Shown one piece after another: positions 17,777-26,699 of a DNA stretch of 64,000 nucleotides. The translations under genes were made by a program, and so were the position numbers. Each line of letters opens with the position of its first letter. Within the stretch, counting starts at the first letter, position 1. Below the pieces are notes generated by a model, which searched no databases, had not been told where the DNA came from, and was given only the letters and a program-made list of their open reading frames with translations. The DNA is from Methylobacterium sp. 2A. Its GTDB lineage: Bacteria > Pseudomonadota > Alphaproteobacteria > Rhizobiales > Beijerinckiaceae. Location: the NCBI RefSeq assembly GCF_009806555.1, contig NZ_VUOK01000003.1:62001-126000 (forward strand), written 5' to 3'.

Positions 17777-19567
17777 ATGGCGCATGAGAGGGGGCTGGCC
17801 GGCCCGGTCGACAAGATCGTCCGGAGTACGCTGGCGATCCTGGCGGCCGACGTGGTCGGCTACGCGCGCCTGACCGAGATCGCCGAGGAGGATACGCATA
17901 CGCGGCTCCAGGCCCTCCGGGTGCGGACCATCGACCCCTGTGTCGTCAATTTCCGCGGGCATATCGTCAAGAACACCGGCGATGGCCTGATCGCGTCCTT
18001 CGACTCGCCGCTCGACGCGGTCGAATGCGCCATTCAACTGCAGGACGAGGTCACGACAAATGAGCGTGCCCAGCCGGGTGAACGCAGGATCAGGTTCCGG
18101 ATCGGCGTCAACGTCGCCTCCGCGATCATCGATTCGGGCGATGTGTTCGGCCGCGGCGTCAATGTCGCGGCGCGCCTGCAGGAGATCGCGCCGCCGGACG
18201 GCATCATCATCTCCAAGCCGGTCTTCGACACGATCGCATCGCGGGCGCGGATCAACGTGGTCGATCTCGGTCCGACCCACCTCAAGAACATGGCCATACC
18301 GGTGCGGGCCTATCTGGTGCGCGGCGACCCGCCCGAATCCCGCGCGACGGCGCGCCCGTTGCGCCGACTGAAGGCCAAGGTCCCGTCGATCGCGGTGCTC
18401 CCCTTCCGGATAGAGGGACGCAAGGGCGGCTCCAGCTATATCGGCATGGGGCTGGCAAACGATCTGATCGTGGCGCTGCAGAGCGTGCGCGGGTTGCTGG
18501 TCATCGCACGCAGTTCCACGCTGCCCTATCAGGGCCGAAACGTCGATCGCCGGCGCGTGAGCCGGGAACTCGGTGTCCGCTACGTGTTGAGCGGATCCGT
18601 GGCCGCCAGCGCGGACAAGCTCAGGATCAGCGCCAGTCTGGTCGATCAGGAGACGGGGGCGGTGATCTGGGCCGACCGCTACGATGGATTGCGTGCCGAG
18701 ATCTTCGAATTGCAGAGCCGCATCGCCACCCGCATCCTGTGGAGCATCGCCCCCCATGTCCGCGAAGCCGAGTTGAAGCGCGCGCTGCGCAAGCGGTCCG
18801 AGAATCGGAACGCCTACGAGCTCGTGCTGCAGGCCGTCGACGCCATGTATCTCATGCGCAGTCCCGAATTTCCGAAGGCGCGCGAGTTGCTCCAGAGCGC
18901 GATGCTGGCGGATGACGGCTACGCGACGTCCTTCGCGTATGCCGCGCTCTGGCACATCCACAACATGGCGCAGGGCTGGGCCGCGGACGTGGCCGCCGAG
19001 GCCGAGGAGGCGACCCGCCTCGCGATGGCGGCCGTCGAGCGCGACCCGGCCGATGGCTTCGCCCTGGCGGTCTACGGTCACACGCAGGCGCTGTTCTTCC
19101 GCGAATACGCCAAGGCGATGCTGATCTTCGAGCGTGCCCTCGAAGCCTCGCCCGGCAACGCGATGGCCTGGACGCTCAGCAGCGGCGTTCACGGCTATGT
19201 CGGGCAGGGCGACGCGGCCGTCTCACGCGCCGAGCAAGGTTTGCGCCTGTCCCCCGTCGATGTGCAAGCCTATTTCTACCTCATGTTTCTGGCGCAGGCG
19301 CACTACCTCAAAGGTCAATACGAGGAAGCCTTGGTGTGGTCGCAGAAGGCGTTCCTCCTCAATCCGAGACTCTGTGCGAATTTGAGGATCCTAGCGGCGA
19401 CACTGGTGTCCCTGGACCGTGTTGCTGAATCCAGGTTTGCTGCCCAGGCAATTCTGTCGATCCAGCCGGACTTCCGCTTGAGGGCTTATTCAAAGCGGTG
19501 TCCGTTCTCAAAAAATCTGCTAGATAGTTTTATCGACAAGTTGGAGCGGGCTGGATTGCCGCAATAA
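17777..19567 (+). CDS. Class III adenylate cyclase with TolB-like and TPR domains
   Basis: 596 residues. The ATG at 17777 was chosen because AAGGAG lies six bases upstream. The N-terminal cyclase domain has both metal aspartates (AILAADVVGYARLTE and KNTGDGLIASFDSP, which also holds the adenine-binding lysine) and the VNVAARLQEI Asn/Arg motif, so it should be active. A TolB-like segment (PSIAVLPFRIEG to IWADRYDG) and helical TPR repeats to the C-terminus follow. No membrane segment was seen, so it is cytoplasmic. Such cyclases are abundant in rhizobia. It is followed 39 nt later by the haloperoxidase-like gene. Confidence 0.9.
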   Translation: MAHERGLAGPVDKIVRSTLAILAADVVGYARLTEIAEEDTHTRLQALRVRTIDPCVVNFRGHIVKNTGDGLIASFDSPLDAVECAIQLQDEVTTNERAQPGERRIRFRIGVNVASAIIDSGDVFGRGVNVAARLQEIAPPDGIIISKPVFDTIASRARINVVDLGPTHLKNMAIPVRAYLVRGDPPESRATARPLRRLKAKVPSIAVLPFRIEGRKGGSSYIGMGLANDLIVALQSVRGLLVIARSSTLPYQGRNVDRRRVSRELGVRYVLSGSVAASADKLRISASLVDQETGAVIWADRYDGLRAEIFELQSRIATRILWSIAPHVREAELKRALRKRSENRNAYELVLQAVDAMYLMRSPEFPKARELLQSAMLADDGYATSFAYAALWHIHNMAQGWAADVAAEAEEATRLAMAAVERDPADGFALAVYGHTQALFFREYAKAMLIFERALEASPGNAMAWTLSSGVHGYVGQGDAAVSRAEQGLRLSPVDVQAYFYLMFLAQAHYLKGQYEEALVWSQKAFLLNPRLCANLRILAATLVSLDRVAESRFAAQAILSIQPDFRLRAYSKRCPFSKNLLDSFIDKLERAGLPQ

Positions 19568-19606
19568 TGGCCCCAGTTGGTCCAACGGCGGATCGGGGAG
19601 CGTGCG

Positions 19607-20416
19607 ATGGGGGGAAACTGGATCGACGCCGGGGGCGGCAACAGCGCGAGCCCGATGGGCGGCAACTGGTCCGACATTGCGGGCGCGCCCGGCCCCCAGG
19701 TCTTCGCGATGCGCACGGACCATCCCCTCGCGGAGATCCCGGTCCCGGCGAATCTGGCCGCGACCTTCCGGGCCTCCGAATGGGATCCCGATCTCCTCGC
19801 CCTCACCATCCTGCCGCAATTCATGAAGGCGAAGGTCGGCACCAAGACCTGGGAGACGGCGATCACCCTGCCGGCGCCGGCCGCCATCACCCAGCCGATG
19901 ATCGACGACATGCTGATCCTGGCGATCACGGAGCGACCGGACGCGCTCGGTGAGATCGTCCAGCAGAACCAGAATTTTCAGATCTGCTGGCTGCAGCTGC
20001 TGAACGTCAGCAGGACGTCGCATCCGCACACCTACCGGCTGATGAAGCTGATCGCCCGGTGCGGCGAGCTGGCCATGATGGTGCTGAAGCGGCGCAACCC
20101 GGCGCGTCCGCGGCCCTCCCAGGTGTGCCCGATGCTCTATCCGCCGGTTCCGGTGCCCGGCCATGCCTCCTATCCCGCCGGGCACGCGCTGATCGGCAGC
20201 CTGACCTCCGCCTGCCTGGCGGAGCTCGTTCCGGCCCACGCCCAGGCTCTGGAGGCGCTGGCCGCGCGGGTCGGCTTCAACCGCGTCCTCGCGGGCCTGC
20301 ACTTCCGCCAGGACGTCGATGTCGGCCTGGAGGTCGGCCGGCAGCTCAAGCCCTTCGTCCAGCAGTGCCAGCTCTACAAGGACACGCTGGCGGCCGCGCA
20401 GGCGGAATGGGCCTGA
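19607..20416 (+). CDS. Vanadium-dependent haloperoxidase / PAP2-like protein
   Basis: 269 residues. The PAP2/vanadium haloperoxidase vanadate or phosphate site is visible in order: K161 with ARPRP (165-169), SYPAGH at 188-193 (catalytic H193), and RVLAGLHFRQD at 226-236 (R226, H232, D236). No signal peptide or membrane helices are evident, unlike lipid phosphatases, which favours a soluble haloperoxidase-type enzyme. The N-terminus carries a doubled GGNW motif (residues 2-5 and 18-21). The ATG at 19607 has GGGGAG upstream. It lies between the adenylate cyclase and a subtilase on the same strand. Confidence 0.8.
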   Translation: MGGNWIDAGGGNSASPMGGNWSDIAGAPGPQVFAMRTDHPLAEIPVPANLAATFRASEWDPDLLALTILPQFMKAKVGTKTWETAITLPAPAAITQPMIDDMLILAITERPDALGEIVQQNQNFQICWLQLLNVSRTSHPHTYRLMKLIARCGELAMMVLKRRNPARPRPSQVCPMLYPPVPVPGHASYPAGHALIGSLTSACLAELVPAHAQALEALAARVGFNRVLAGLHFRQDVDVGLEVGRQLKPFVQQCQLYKDTLAAAQAEWA

Positions 20417-20471
20417 ACCGGCCCCGCCGCGGCGGTCGCCGCCCGCGCGGGGCAGGCTTTTCCGGTGCACC

Positions 20472-21848
20472 ATGGAGGCGTCGGTGGCACGCAAGACTGC
20501 GCAACCCGCGTTCCGGCGCGTGCTCTGGGAGAGGCCCCGCGACCCCGCGCTGATCGGGGCCGCCGAGCGTGTCGCTGCGGGCGAGTCGCCCCACGAGCGG
20601 CTCGGCGCGCACCGGGTCCCCGAGGGGGTGCGGCTGCACCGCCATTTCGGGGCGGTCCCGATCGGCGCGGGGTCGGCGGCGCGGGCGATCGCACCCGCGA
20701 CCTTCGACCCGCGCCAAGCGGATCGCTTTCTGGTGCGCGCCACCATTCCGGTGCCCGCCTCCGGTGAGATCCCCACCGCACTCGACGGCGGCGCGATCCA
20801 TTCCGACGCCGAGATCGGCACGACCCTGACCTGCGGCAGCAGCCGGGCCGTCGGGACCACGGCCGACGTGCGGACGCGGCTCGGGACCGACGTGCTCGCC
20901 CGGAACGGTCTCGACGGCACGGGTGTCGCGATCGCCATCGTGGATGGCGGCATCTCCCTGGCGCGGCTCGCCGCGCGGCTCGGCACGCCACCGCTTCTCG
21001 ACGGCGACCAGTCCTGGTCGCCGCCGACGCGGGTCTCCGCTCCGGGCCAGCACCGGGTCGGGCACGGGACGATGTGCGCCTTCGACGCGCTGATCGCCGC
21101 ACCGAAGGCGACCCTGCTCGACATTCCGGCGCTCGGCGCCCGCTCGGCCGGTGATCACTCGGCGGCCGGAACGATCGGGATCGCCATCCAGGCCTACTGG
21201 TTCCTGATCACCCGCTGGGTGCTCTCCGGGCCGCCCCCCGGCCTCGGGGCGCTCGTGGTGAGCAACAGCTGGGGCATCTACCATCCGAGCCTCGACTTCC
21301 CGGAGGGGCACCCGGGCCGCTACATCGACAATCCGGACCATCCGTTCCGCGCCTATGTCCGCGCCCTGACGCTGGCGGGCACCGACGTGGTGTTCGCGGG
21401 CTCGAATTGCGGGCCCGAATGCCCCGCCGCGCCGTGCCTTCAGCGGGTGCAGGGCGCGATCATGGGGGCCAACGCCTATCCGGAGGTGCTGACCCTCGGC
21501 GCCTGCACGGTCGCCGGCGAGCGGCTCGGCTATTCCGCCACGGGGCCGTCGATCGCCGGGATGATGCCGCAGAAACCGGACGTGACGGCCGACAGCCACT
21601 TCCTGGGCTCGCAGAGCCGGAACCGGTTCACGCCCGATGGCGGAACCTCGGCGGCCTGCGCGGTCGCGGCCGGCTGCGTGGCGGCGCTCCGCACGCGCGC
21701 GAAGCCGGCCACCACGTCCGCCGCCGCGATGGTGCAGGCCTTGCGCGCGACCGCCCTGCAATCCGGCCCCCCGGGGTGGAATGCCGAGCTCGGCTACGGC
21801 ATCCTGCAGCCGGTCGAAGCCGGCCGCAGCCTCGGCCTCATTCCGTGA
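20472..21848 (+). CDS. Subtilisin-like S8 family serine peptidase
   Basis: 458 residues with an intact triad: Asp158 in AIAIVDGG, His198 in RVGHGTMCAF, Ser393 in DGGTSAACAV, plus oxyanion Asn312 in FAGSNCGPECPA. About 145 residues precede the catalytic domain, but no signal peptide was seen, so it is predicted intracellular or exported by another route. Several cysteines (SNCGPECPAAPC) cluster around the oxyanion loop. It starts 55 nt after the haloperoxidase-like gene and is probably co-transcribed with it. The target is unknown. Confidence 0.87.
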   Translation: MEASVARKTAQPAFRRVLWERPRDPALIGAAERVAAGESPHERLGAHRVPEGVRLHRHFGAVPIGAGSAARAIAPATFDPRQADRFLVRATIPVPASGEIPTALDGGAIHSDAEIGTTLTCGSSRAVGTTADVRTRLGTDVLARNGLDGTGVAIAIVDGGISLARLAARLGTPPLLDGDQSWSPPTRVSAPGQHRVGHGTMCAFDALIAAPKATLLDIPALGARSAGDHSAAGTIGIAIQAYWFLITRWVLSGPPPGLGALVVSNSWGIYHPSLDFPEGHPGRYIDNPDHPFRAYVRALTLAGTDVVFAGSNCGPECPAAPCLQRVQGAIMGANAYPEVLTLGACTVAGERLGYSATGPSIAGMMPQKPDVTADSHFLGSQSRNRFTPDGGTSAACAVAAGCVAALRTRAKPATTSAAAMVQALRATALQSGPPGWNAELGYGILQPVEAGRSLGLIP

Positions 21849-21881
21849 GGCGGCGGGTTGCCCGGCGGCAGGGGCGCCTCA
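21846..21881. terminator. Candidate bidirectional hairpin spanning two stop codons
   Basis: TGAGGCG (21846-21852) pairs with CGCCTCA (21875-21881). The left arm contains the subtilase stop and the right arm contains the LuxR-type gene stop on the other strand. There is no T-tract, so termination is only suggested by the convergent layout. Confidence 0.3.
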
Positions 21882-22583
21882 GTCCATGATCGGCCGCGGG
21901 CAGAGCAGCAGGAGGCGGACCAGGGCGGCCTGACGGCGTGTATCGGTCTTGTCGAAGAGGCTGCGCAGATGCGCGCGTGCCGTGTTCAGCGTGATTCCCC
22001 GGCGGGCCGCGCAGGCCGCCAAGTCGTTCCCGGCCAGCATCTCGAGGGCGAACGCGGCCTCGGTCGACGTGAACCCGAACTGCGCGCGCAGGGTATGCGC
22101 ACTCGGCAGCGGCGCCGTTGCGGGATTGATCAGGCGCAGGAGCACGGCGGCCTCGGAATTCGCCCGCTCGGGCGGCAGCGCGCTTGCGGCGATCAACAAG
22201 GTCTCGGTCTCGAAGACGAGCCGGCTGGCAATCTCGCGGCCCCCGGATACGCAATCGGCGAGCATCTTGTGGAGCACGAGGCTGGCGCTTCGCGCATTCG
22301 CCCGCAGAACGCCGTCCGTCAGGACGAGATGCTCTCCATCGACCATCCTCCTGGCCGCAGCATTGAGGAACAGGGCGCGTCCGCGCCGGTCGACGACGGC
22401 CAAGCCCTCCTCCAACTGCTCGATGAAGATCCGAAGGGCGCCGTCGACGATGGCCGGAAACGGAGACGGGCACCGATGGTCCCCGGCCCTCTCCTCCCGA
22501 TGGGGGAGGGGATGGCTAACATCCCGAAACCCGGCCCGAGACGCATCCAGGGAGACAGAGGTTCGGTTTTCGGCCGTTCGCAT
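21879..22583 (-). CDS. LuxR-family regulator with N-terminal PAS-like domain
   Basis: 234 residues. Residues about 50-160 (EEGLAVVDRRGRALFLNAAA, PAS-like) precede a C-terminal HTH_LuxR: FGFTSTEAAFALEMLAGNDL, then GITLNTARAHLRSLFDKTDT, the recognition helix and linker. The ATG at 22583 has GGAGAGG upstream. It is convergent with the subtilase gene. It probably senses a small ligand or redox state through the PAS fold and controls nearby or distant genes. No target site was identified. Confidence 0.87.
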   Translation of the reverse strand: MRTAENRTSVSLDASRAGFRDVSHPLPHREERAGDHRCPSPFPAIVDGALRIFIEQLEEGLAVVDRRGRALFLNAAARRMVDGEHLVLTDGVLRANARSASLVLHKMLADCVSGGREIASRLVFETETLLIAASALPPERANSEAAVLLRLINPATAPLPSAHTLRAQFGFTSTEAAFALEMLAGNDLAACAARRGITLNTARAHLRSLFDKTDTRRQAALVRLLLLCPRPIMD

Positions 22584-22937
22584 CTGCACCCTCTCCTCGG
22601 GCTTGGGGCGAGGAACTTGTGGAGTGCACACCGTAAGGTTGGTCAGCGCCTGGCGCGTGTGACGGCCCTCACACGGCCCGCGACGGGATCGGCGCAGATC
22701 CATGCGCCGTGAAGCGCCGCGTGCGCCATGGCACGGCATCCGCTGCGAGGCCGGCTGCCTGATCCTGTCGTCCATGGCGGCGCGATATCGTTTTACAGCA
22801 TTCGCCCGCTGCGGTACTTGTTGAATGCAGGCAGACGATTCTGAATAGGGCGGCTTCCGCAAGCGGCGTCTATCGGGTGCGTTGGGACATGCGTGAATCC
22901 GAGAGGGACCGATCGTCTCCGATCCTGAGCGCGCCCC

Positions 22938-23651
22938 ATGCGGTCCGATAGGGTCGGTGCGGCTTTCGATAAGCGGGCCGTTCTGGCGCGGCACAAATTG
23001 TTCTGCGAAGCGCCGCCCCCGGTCATCGAGCGCCTCGCGCTCCGGGCTCAGCCCCTCACGTTCCGCTGCGGTCAGCGGATCTTCCGGCGCGGTGACGAGA
23101 GCCACGGGCTGCTCGCGGTCGTGAGCGGCTACGTCCGCATCTCGGCGACCGGCCCGGACGACCGATCGGAACTCGTGATGAATCTGATCGGCCCGGACGA
23201 GGTCTTCGGCGAGATCGCCCTGCTCGATGACGGGCCACGGACCGCCGATGCGTTCGCGGCCACCCGCTGCCTTCTGCTGCGGCTGGAGCGGCGCGACCTG
23301 ATGCCCCTGCTCAACGATTTTCCAGTCCTCGCCGTCCGGCTGCTCGCGATCCTGAGCGCGCGCCTGCGGCGGACGAGCCAGCAGCTGTCGGATCAGGCGT
23401 TCGTCTGCGCGGAGCAGCGTCTGGCCAAGGCGCTGATCACGCTGGCTGGCGGGTCGGAATGCGATGGCACCCGGGTGCTGACCACGCAACGCGAGCTCGG
23501 CCACATGATCGGCCTCTCGCGTGAGGGGACCAACCGGCAGCTCTCGGCTTGGCAGCGCAAGGGCTATATCGCCCTCGCGCCGGGAGCCTGCACGATCTGC
23601 AACCACGAAGCGCTGCGGAACATCGCGGCGGGGCTTGCCGGCGCGGTCTGA
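22938..23651 (+). CDS. Crp/Fnr-family transcriptional regulator
   Basis: 237 residues: a cyclic-nucleotide-binding-like barrel (FRCGQRIFRRGDESHGLLAV, GPDEVFGEIALLDDGPRTAD) followed by HTH_Crp (TTQRELGHMIGLSREGTNRQL, GYIALAPGACTI). GEIALLDDGPRTADAFA retains the Glu and Arg of a phosphate-binding cassette, so cyclic nucleotide binding is possible. This is of interest given the adenylate cyclase 3.4 kb away. It lacks the N-terminal cysteines of FNR. It is divergent from the LuxR-type gene. Confidence 0.88.
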   Translation: MRSDRVGAAFDKRAVLARHKLFCEAPPPVIERLALRAQPLTFRCGQRIFRRGDESHGLLAVVSGYVRISATGPDDRSELVMNLIGPDEVFGEIALLDDGPRTADAFAATRCLLLRLERRDLMPLLNDFPVLAVRLLAILSARLRRTSQQLSDQAFVCAEQRLAKALITLAGGSECDGTRVLTTQRELGHMIGLSREGTNRQLSAWQRKGYIALAPGACTICNHEALRNIAAGLAGAV

Positions 23652-23692
23652 TCGCCCGGACGCGGCCCGACGTCCCCTGCGCGCATGAAAAG

Positions 23693-23717
23693 GCCCGCGC
23701 CGGCGAACCGGGCGGGC
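23693..23717 (+). terminator. Candidate terminator hairpin after the Crp/Fnr gene
   Basis: GCCCGCGCCGG, the loop CGAA, then CCGGGCGGGC form a stem with one unpaired base, 42 bp after the stop codon. No clear T-tract follows. Confidence 0.35.
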
Positions 23718-24212
23718 GAAGGTGGATCCGCGCTTCGGGGGATCACGGATCGATGGTTGCTTTTACCGTCCACGCGCGGATTCTACAGAGACAGGTAGAG
23801 TCCGCCGCTGTCGCAGGTCTCACCGCAGGATCGTACCGGTATCGGCGCCCCATTCGCCGGCACCGTGTCCGGCGACGCGCGCCTGATCGTGCCGGCGATG
23901 GCGCCATGCATCCGGAAAGACGCGAAGGCCGGGATCCGGTGCCCATACCGGTGCAGCCGGTTCCCACGGCCGCCGGACGCATGTTGTTCGAAGTGGACGC
24001 GCGGCCTCGTCGCGTCCGCGCGTCTGCTCCGGGGTGAGCCGGTGCTGTTCCTGTGCTTCGGCATACGCACCTTTTCGTGAAGAAACGCTTCCCTGCGCGT
24101 GGCTGTTTCATGCCGGTTCCTGGCTCAAGTCGGGAAACCGACGGGATCCGGTCGGAATTGTTTCGGAGCGAGGGCGGATCCGAAGACCTCACGGCTTGAA
24201 AGGAGGACGACA
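23718..24212. other. 495-bp intergenic stretch, no gene recognised
   Basis: No frame shows convincing coding character. The last 20 bp carry the AAAGGAGG ribosome binding site of the next gene. Confidence 0.5.
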
Positions 24213-24518
24213 ATGCGAATGAAACTTGCAGGCGCGGCACTCCTCGCGCTCGGCACCCTCACCGCGTCCGTCGGCACAGCCGACGCCGCCCAGGGCTGCG
24301 GTCCCGGGTTTCACCGGGGCTATTACGGCTGGTGCAAGCCCAACTGGCGTCCCTATGCCTACCGCCCGGTCTATTACGTCCGGCCGGTGGTCTATGGCTG
24401 GCACCGTCCCTGGGGTTGGCACCATCACTGGGGCTGGCGCCGGGTCGGCTGGCATCGCCCCTGGGGCTGGCACCATCATTGGGGCTGGCACCGGGCGGCT
24501 TGGCACTACGGCTGGTGA
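24213..24518 (+). CDS. Secreted GCG_CRPN-prefix Trp/His repeat protein
   Basis: 101 residues. A signal peptide MKLAGAALLALGTLTASVG with cleavage near ADAA is followed by the GCG prefix QGCGPGFHRGYYGWCKPN and then Trp/His/Gly-rich repeats. GWHRPWGWHHHWGW occurs twice in tandem. An excellent ribosome binding site (AAAGGAGG) precedes the ATG. This GCG_CRPN prefix-to-repeats architecture is known in Methylobacterium and relatives, with no assigned function. The His/Trp density suggests metal or surface binding (inference). It is monocistronic. Confidence 0.85.
   Translation: MRMKLAGAALLALGTLTASVGTADAAQGCGPGFHRGYYGWCKPNWRPYAYRPVYYVRPVVYGWHRPWGWHHHWGWRRVGWHRPWGWHHHWGWHRAAWHYGW
24396..24497 (+). 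repeat. 51-bp in-frame tandem repeat (two units)
   Basis: Units 24396-24446 and 24447-24497 each encode GWHRPWGWHHHWGWxRx with a few silent or single-residue differences. They lie inside the small Trp/His protein gene. Confidence 0.85.
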
Positions 24519-24593
24519 GCGCGCGGGCCGGCGCTCCGACGCCGGTCCCTGACGGTGGCCGTCAGGCGCCTTCCCGTCGCAGCGAAGCGCGTG

Positions 24594-25478
24594 TCATTCG
24601 CCGACTTCGCTGCGGACCAGCTTGAGAAAGGCCAGGGCGGCGCTCGAGAGCGGGCGCCCCGGGCTCCCCAGGATCGTGACCGAGAACATCACGGTCGGAC
24701 GCAGCCCGCGGACGACGACCTGCCCCTTGAGGGCTTTCACCGTCACGGCCTCCGCGATGGCGAAGCCCAGGCCCGCCGCCACCATGGCGCAGGCGGCCGC
24801 CGCATTCTGCGTCTCCGCGACGAGGCGCGGCGTGACCCCGTTGACGGTGAAGAGTTCATCGACCTGATCGCGCAGGCGGTACTGCCGACCGAGCGAGATG
24901 TAGGGCTCGTCGTGCAGGTCCGAGAGCGGCACGACCTTGTGGCGGGCCAAGCGATGTCGGGGCGGCAGGACCACCAGCCCGGGCAGCTCGATCGGGGGCG
25001 CCGCCACCAGGGCGCTGCGGCCGACCGGCAGGGCGAAGCCGAGATCGGCATTGCCGGCCTGCACCAGATCGTGGACCTCCCGCGAACTCGCCACCACGTG
25101 CGAGATCCGCACCGGCTGCACCTCCGTGGCGAACTTGGCCAGCAGCCGCGGGATCAGCGACAGGCCCATCAGCGGCATGGCGGCGACGCGCAACTCGCCG
25201 CTGCCGACGCCGCGCATGTCGTCGATGACGCGGTCGAGCCGGTCCGCGGCCGCGAACAGGGTCGCGACGGCGCCCTCCAGCTTCACGGCCTCCGGCGTCG
25301 GCTGCAGATGGCGCCGCGAGCGGTCGAACAAAGGCAGCCCGGTCTCGTCCTCCAGGCTGCGCAGCAGCTTCGTGACCGCGGGCTGCGTGAGCAGCATCCG
25401 CTGCGCCGCCCGGCTGACCGAGCCGCTCTGCATCACGGCCCGGAACGCTTCCAGCTGCCGAAGCCGGCTCGGCGTCAT
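24594..25478 (-). CDS. LysR-family transcriptional regulator
   Basis: 294 residues. The N-terminal winged helix RQLEAFRAVMQSGSVSRAAQ and LTQPAVTKLLRSLEDETGL is canonical. The substrate-binding domain runs from about residue 90 (LRVAAMPLMGLSLIPRLLAK). It is transcribed divergently from the PotD-like/oxidase operon with 186 bp between, the usual LysR arrangement. It likely activates that operon in response to its substrate. A candidate operator is at 25577-25603. Confidence 0.92.
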   Translation of the reverse strand: MTPSRLRQLEAFRAVMQSGSVSRAAQRMLLTQPAVTKLLRSLEDETGLPLFDRSRRHLQPTPEAVKLEGAVATLFAAADRLDRVIDDMRGVGSGELRVAAMPLMGLSLIPRLLAKFATEVQPVRISHVVASSREVHDLVQAGNADLGFALPVGRSALVAAPPIELPGLVVLPPRHRLARHKVVPLSDLHDEPYISLGRQYRLRDQVDELFTVNGVTPRLVAETQNAAAACAMVAAGLGFAIAEAVTVKALKGQVVVRGLRPTVMFSVTILGSPGRPLSSAALAFLKLVRSEVGE

Positions 25479-25576
25479 CCGGACCCCCCTGTTTCGCTAC
25501 CGAAAGGAATGGAACCGCAAAAATTATGAATTTGCGTCTCCCGTCAAGACTGCGCACGCTACACAGCATTCGCGAG

Positions 25577-25603
25577 CCAATAGGCGCGGGAGATGCTTAT
25601 TGG
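25577..25603. promoter_or_regulatory. Candidate LysR operator (inverted repeat)
   Basis: CCAATAGGC (25577-25585) and GCTTATTGG (25595-25603) form a 9-bp inverted repeat with one mismatch and a 9-bp spacer. It lies about 100 bp from the LysR start and 62 bp upstream of the binding-protein start. Spacing and position suit a LysR-type site. Confidence 0.4.
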
Positions 25604-25664
25604 ACAAGCGTCTTGCCTGTTCAGCGCGCAAGAACGGCTTTCCGATTGCTCACGGAGGCAAGCG

Positions 25665-26699
25665 ATGATGCGGTCGTTACTGGGGCTCCTCACGGCGGCC
25701 GCCGCCGCACTCTGTGCCGCGCAGGCCTCGGCCGAGCAGCGCCTCACCGTGGCGGGCTACGGCGGCAGCTACGAGCAGATCATGCGCACCAGCGTCATTC
25801 CGGCCTTCGAGCGCGAGAATGATGTCCGGATCGACTATCTGACCGGCAATTCCTCCGACAACCTCGCCCGGATGCAGGCCCAGCGCGGCCACCAGACGGT
25901 CGGCGTGGCGGTGCTCGACGACGGCCCGATGGTACAGGCCGTGTCGCTCGGCCTGTGCCGGACGCTCCCCGACGCGGTGCGCGATGCGGTCTACCCGATC
26001 GCGGTCCTGGGCGATGACCACGCCGTCGGCACCGGCTTCGGCTTCACGGGGATCGCCTACAACACGAAGCTCTTCAAGGAGCGCGGTTTCCCGGCGCCGA
26101 CCTCGTGGATGGATCTCGCCAAACCGGAATACCGGCAGCGGATCGCGATTCCCGGCATCGACAACACCTACGGGGTCCACACCCTGGCGATGATGGCCCG
26201 CATCCACGGCGGCAGCGACGCCGACATCGCCCCGGGGCTGAAGGTCATGCGCCAGCAGATCAACCCGAACGTGCTGGCCTACGAGAGCAGCCCCGGCAAG
26301 ATGAGCGAGATGTTCCAGTCGGGCGAGATCTGGCTCGCCGTCTGGGGCTCGTCCCGGGTTGCCGCCATGCAGCAGGCGGGCTTTCCGCTGGCCATCGCCC
26401 GGCCCAAGGAGGGCGCCGTCGTCCTGATGACGGCGGGCTGCGCCATCACCGACAGCCCGGAGCCGGCGCTCGCCGACAAGTTCCTCGCCTATCTCGTCTC
26501 GCCGAAGGTCCAGGAGATCTTCGCCACGCAGTACGGGGCGGGCCCGACCAACCGCGCCACCAAGCTGCCGCCGGAGGTCGCGGGCCGCGTGATCTACGGC
26601 GAGGATCAGGTGCGCTCGCTGATCGGCCTCGACTGGGACGTGGTCAACCGCAACCGCGCCGACTGGACCCGGCAATGGCAGCGGCAGGTCGAGCGCTGA
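25665..26699 (+). CDS. PotD-like ABC substrate-binding protein
   Basis: 344 residues. The signal LLGLLTAAAAALCAAQASA is followed by EQRLTVAGYGGSYEQIMRTS, the start typical of extracellular solute-binding proteins of the spermidine/putrescine and opine group. The ATG at 25665 has GGAGG upstream. It is the first gene of an operon with overlapping junctions through at least 34064, and it defines the imported substrate. The co-transcribed flavin oxidases point to an amine or D-amino-acid-like compound. Confidence 0.9.
   Translation: MMRSLLGLLTAAAAALCAAQASAEQRLTVAGYGGSYEQIMRTSVIPAFERENDVRIDYLTGNSSDNLARMQAQRGHQTVGVAVLDDGPMVQAVSLGLCRTLPDAVRDAVYPIAVLGDDHAVGTGFGFTGIAYNTKLFKERGFPAPTSWMDLAKPEYRQRIAIPGIDNTYGVHTLAMMARIHGGSDADIAPGLKVMRQQINPNVLAYESSPGKMSEMFQSGEIWLAVWGSSRVAAMQQAGFPLAIARPKEGAVVLMTAGCAITDSPEPALADKFLAYLVSPKVQEIFATQYGAGPTNRATKLPPEVAGRVIYGEDQVRSLIGLDWDVVNRNRADWTRQWQRQVER

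Noticed and set aside
17338..17814. Minus-strand ORF upstream of the adenylate cyclase
   Set aside because: No motif or ribosome binding site, and it overlaps the cyclase start. Codon pattern is not convincing.
23743..24240. Minus-strand ORF between the Crp/Fnr and GCG_CRPN genes
   Set aside because: Low-complexity Arg/Ser-rich translation without a motif, and it overlaps the promoter region of the next gene.
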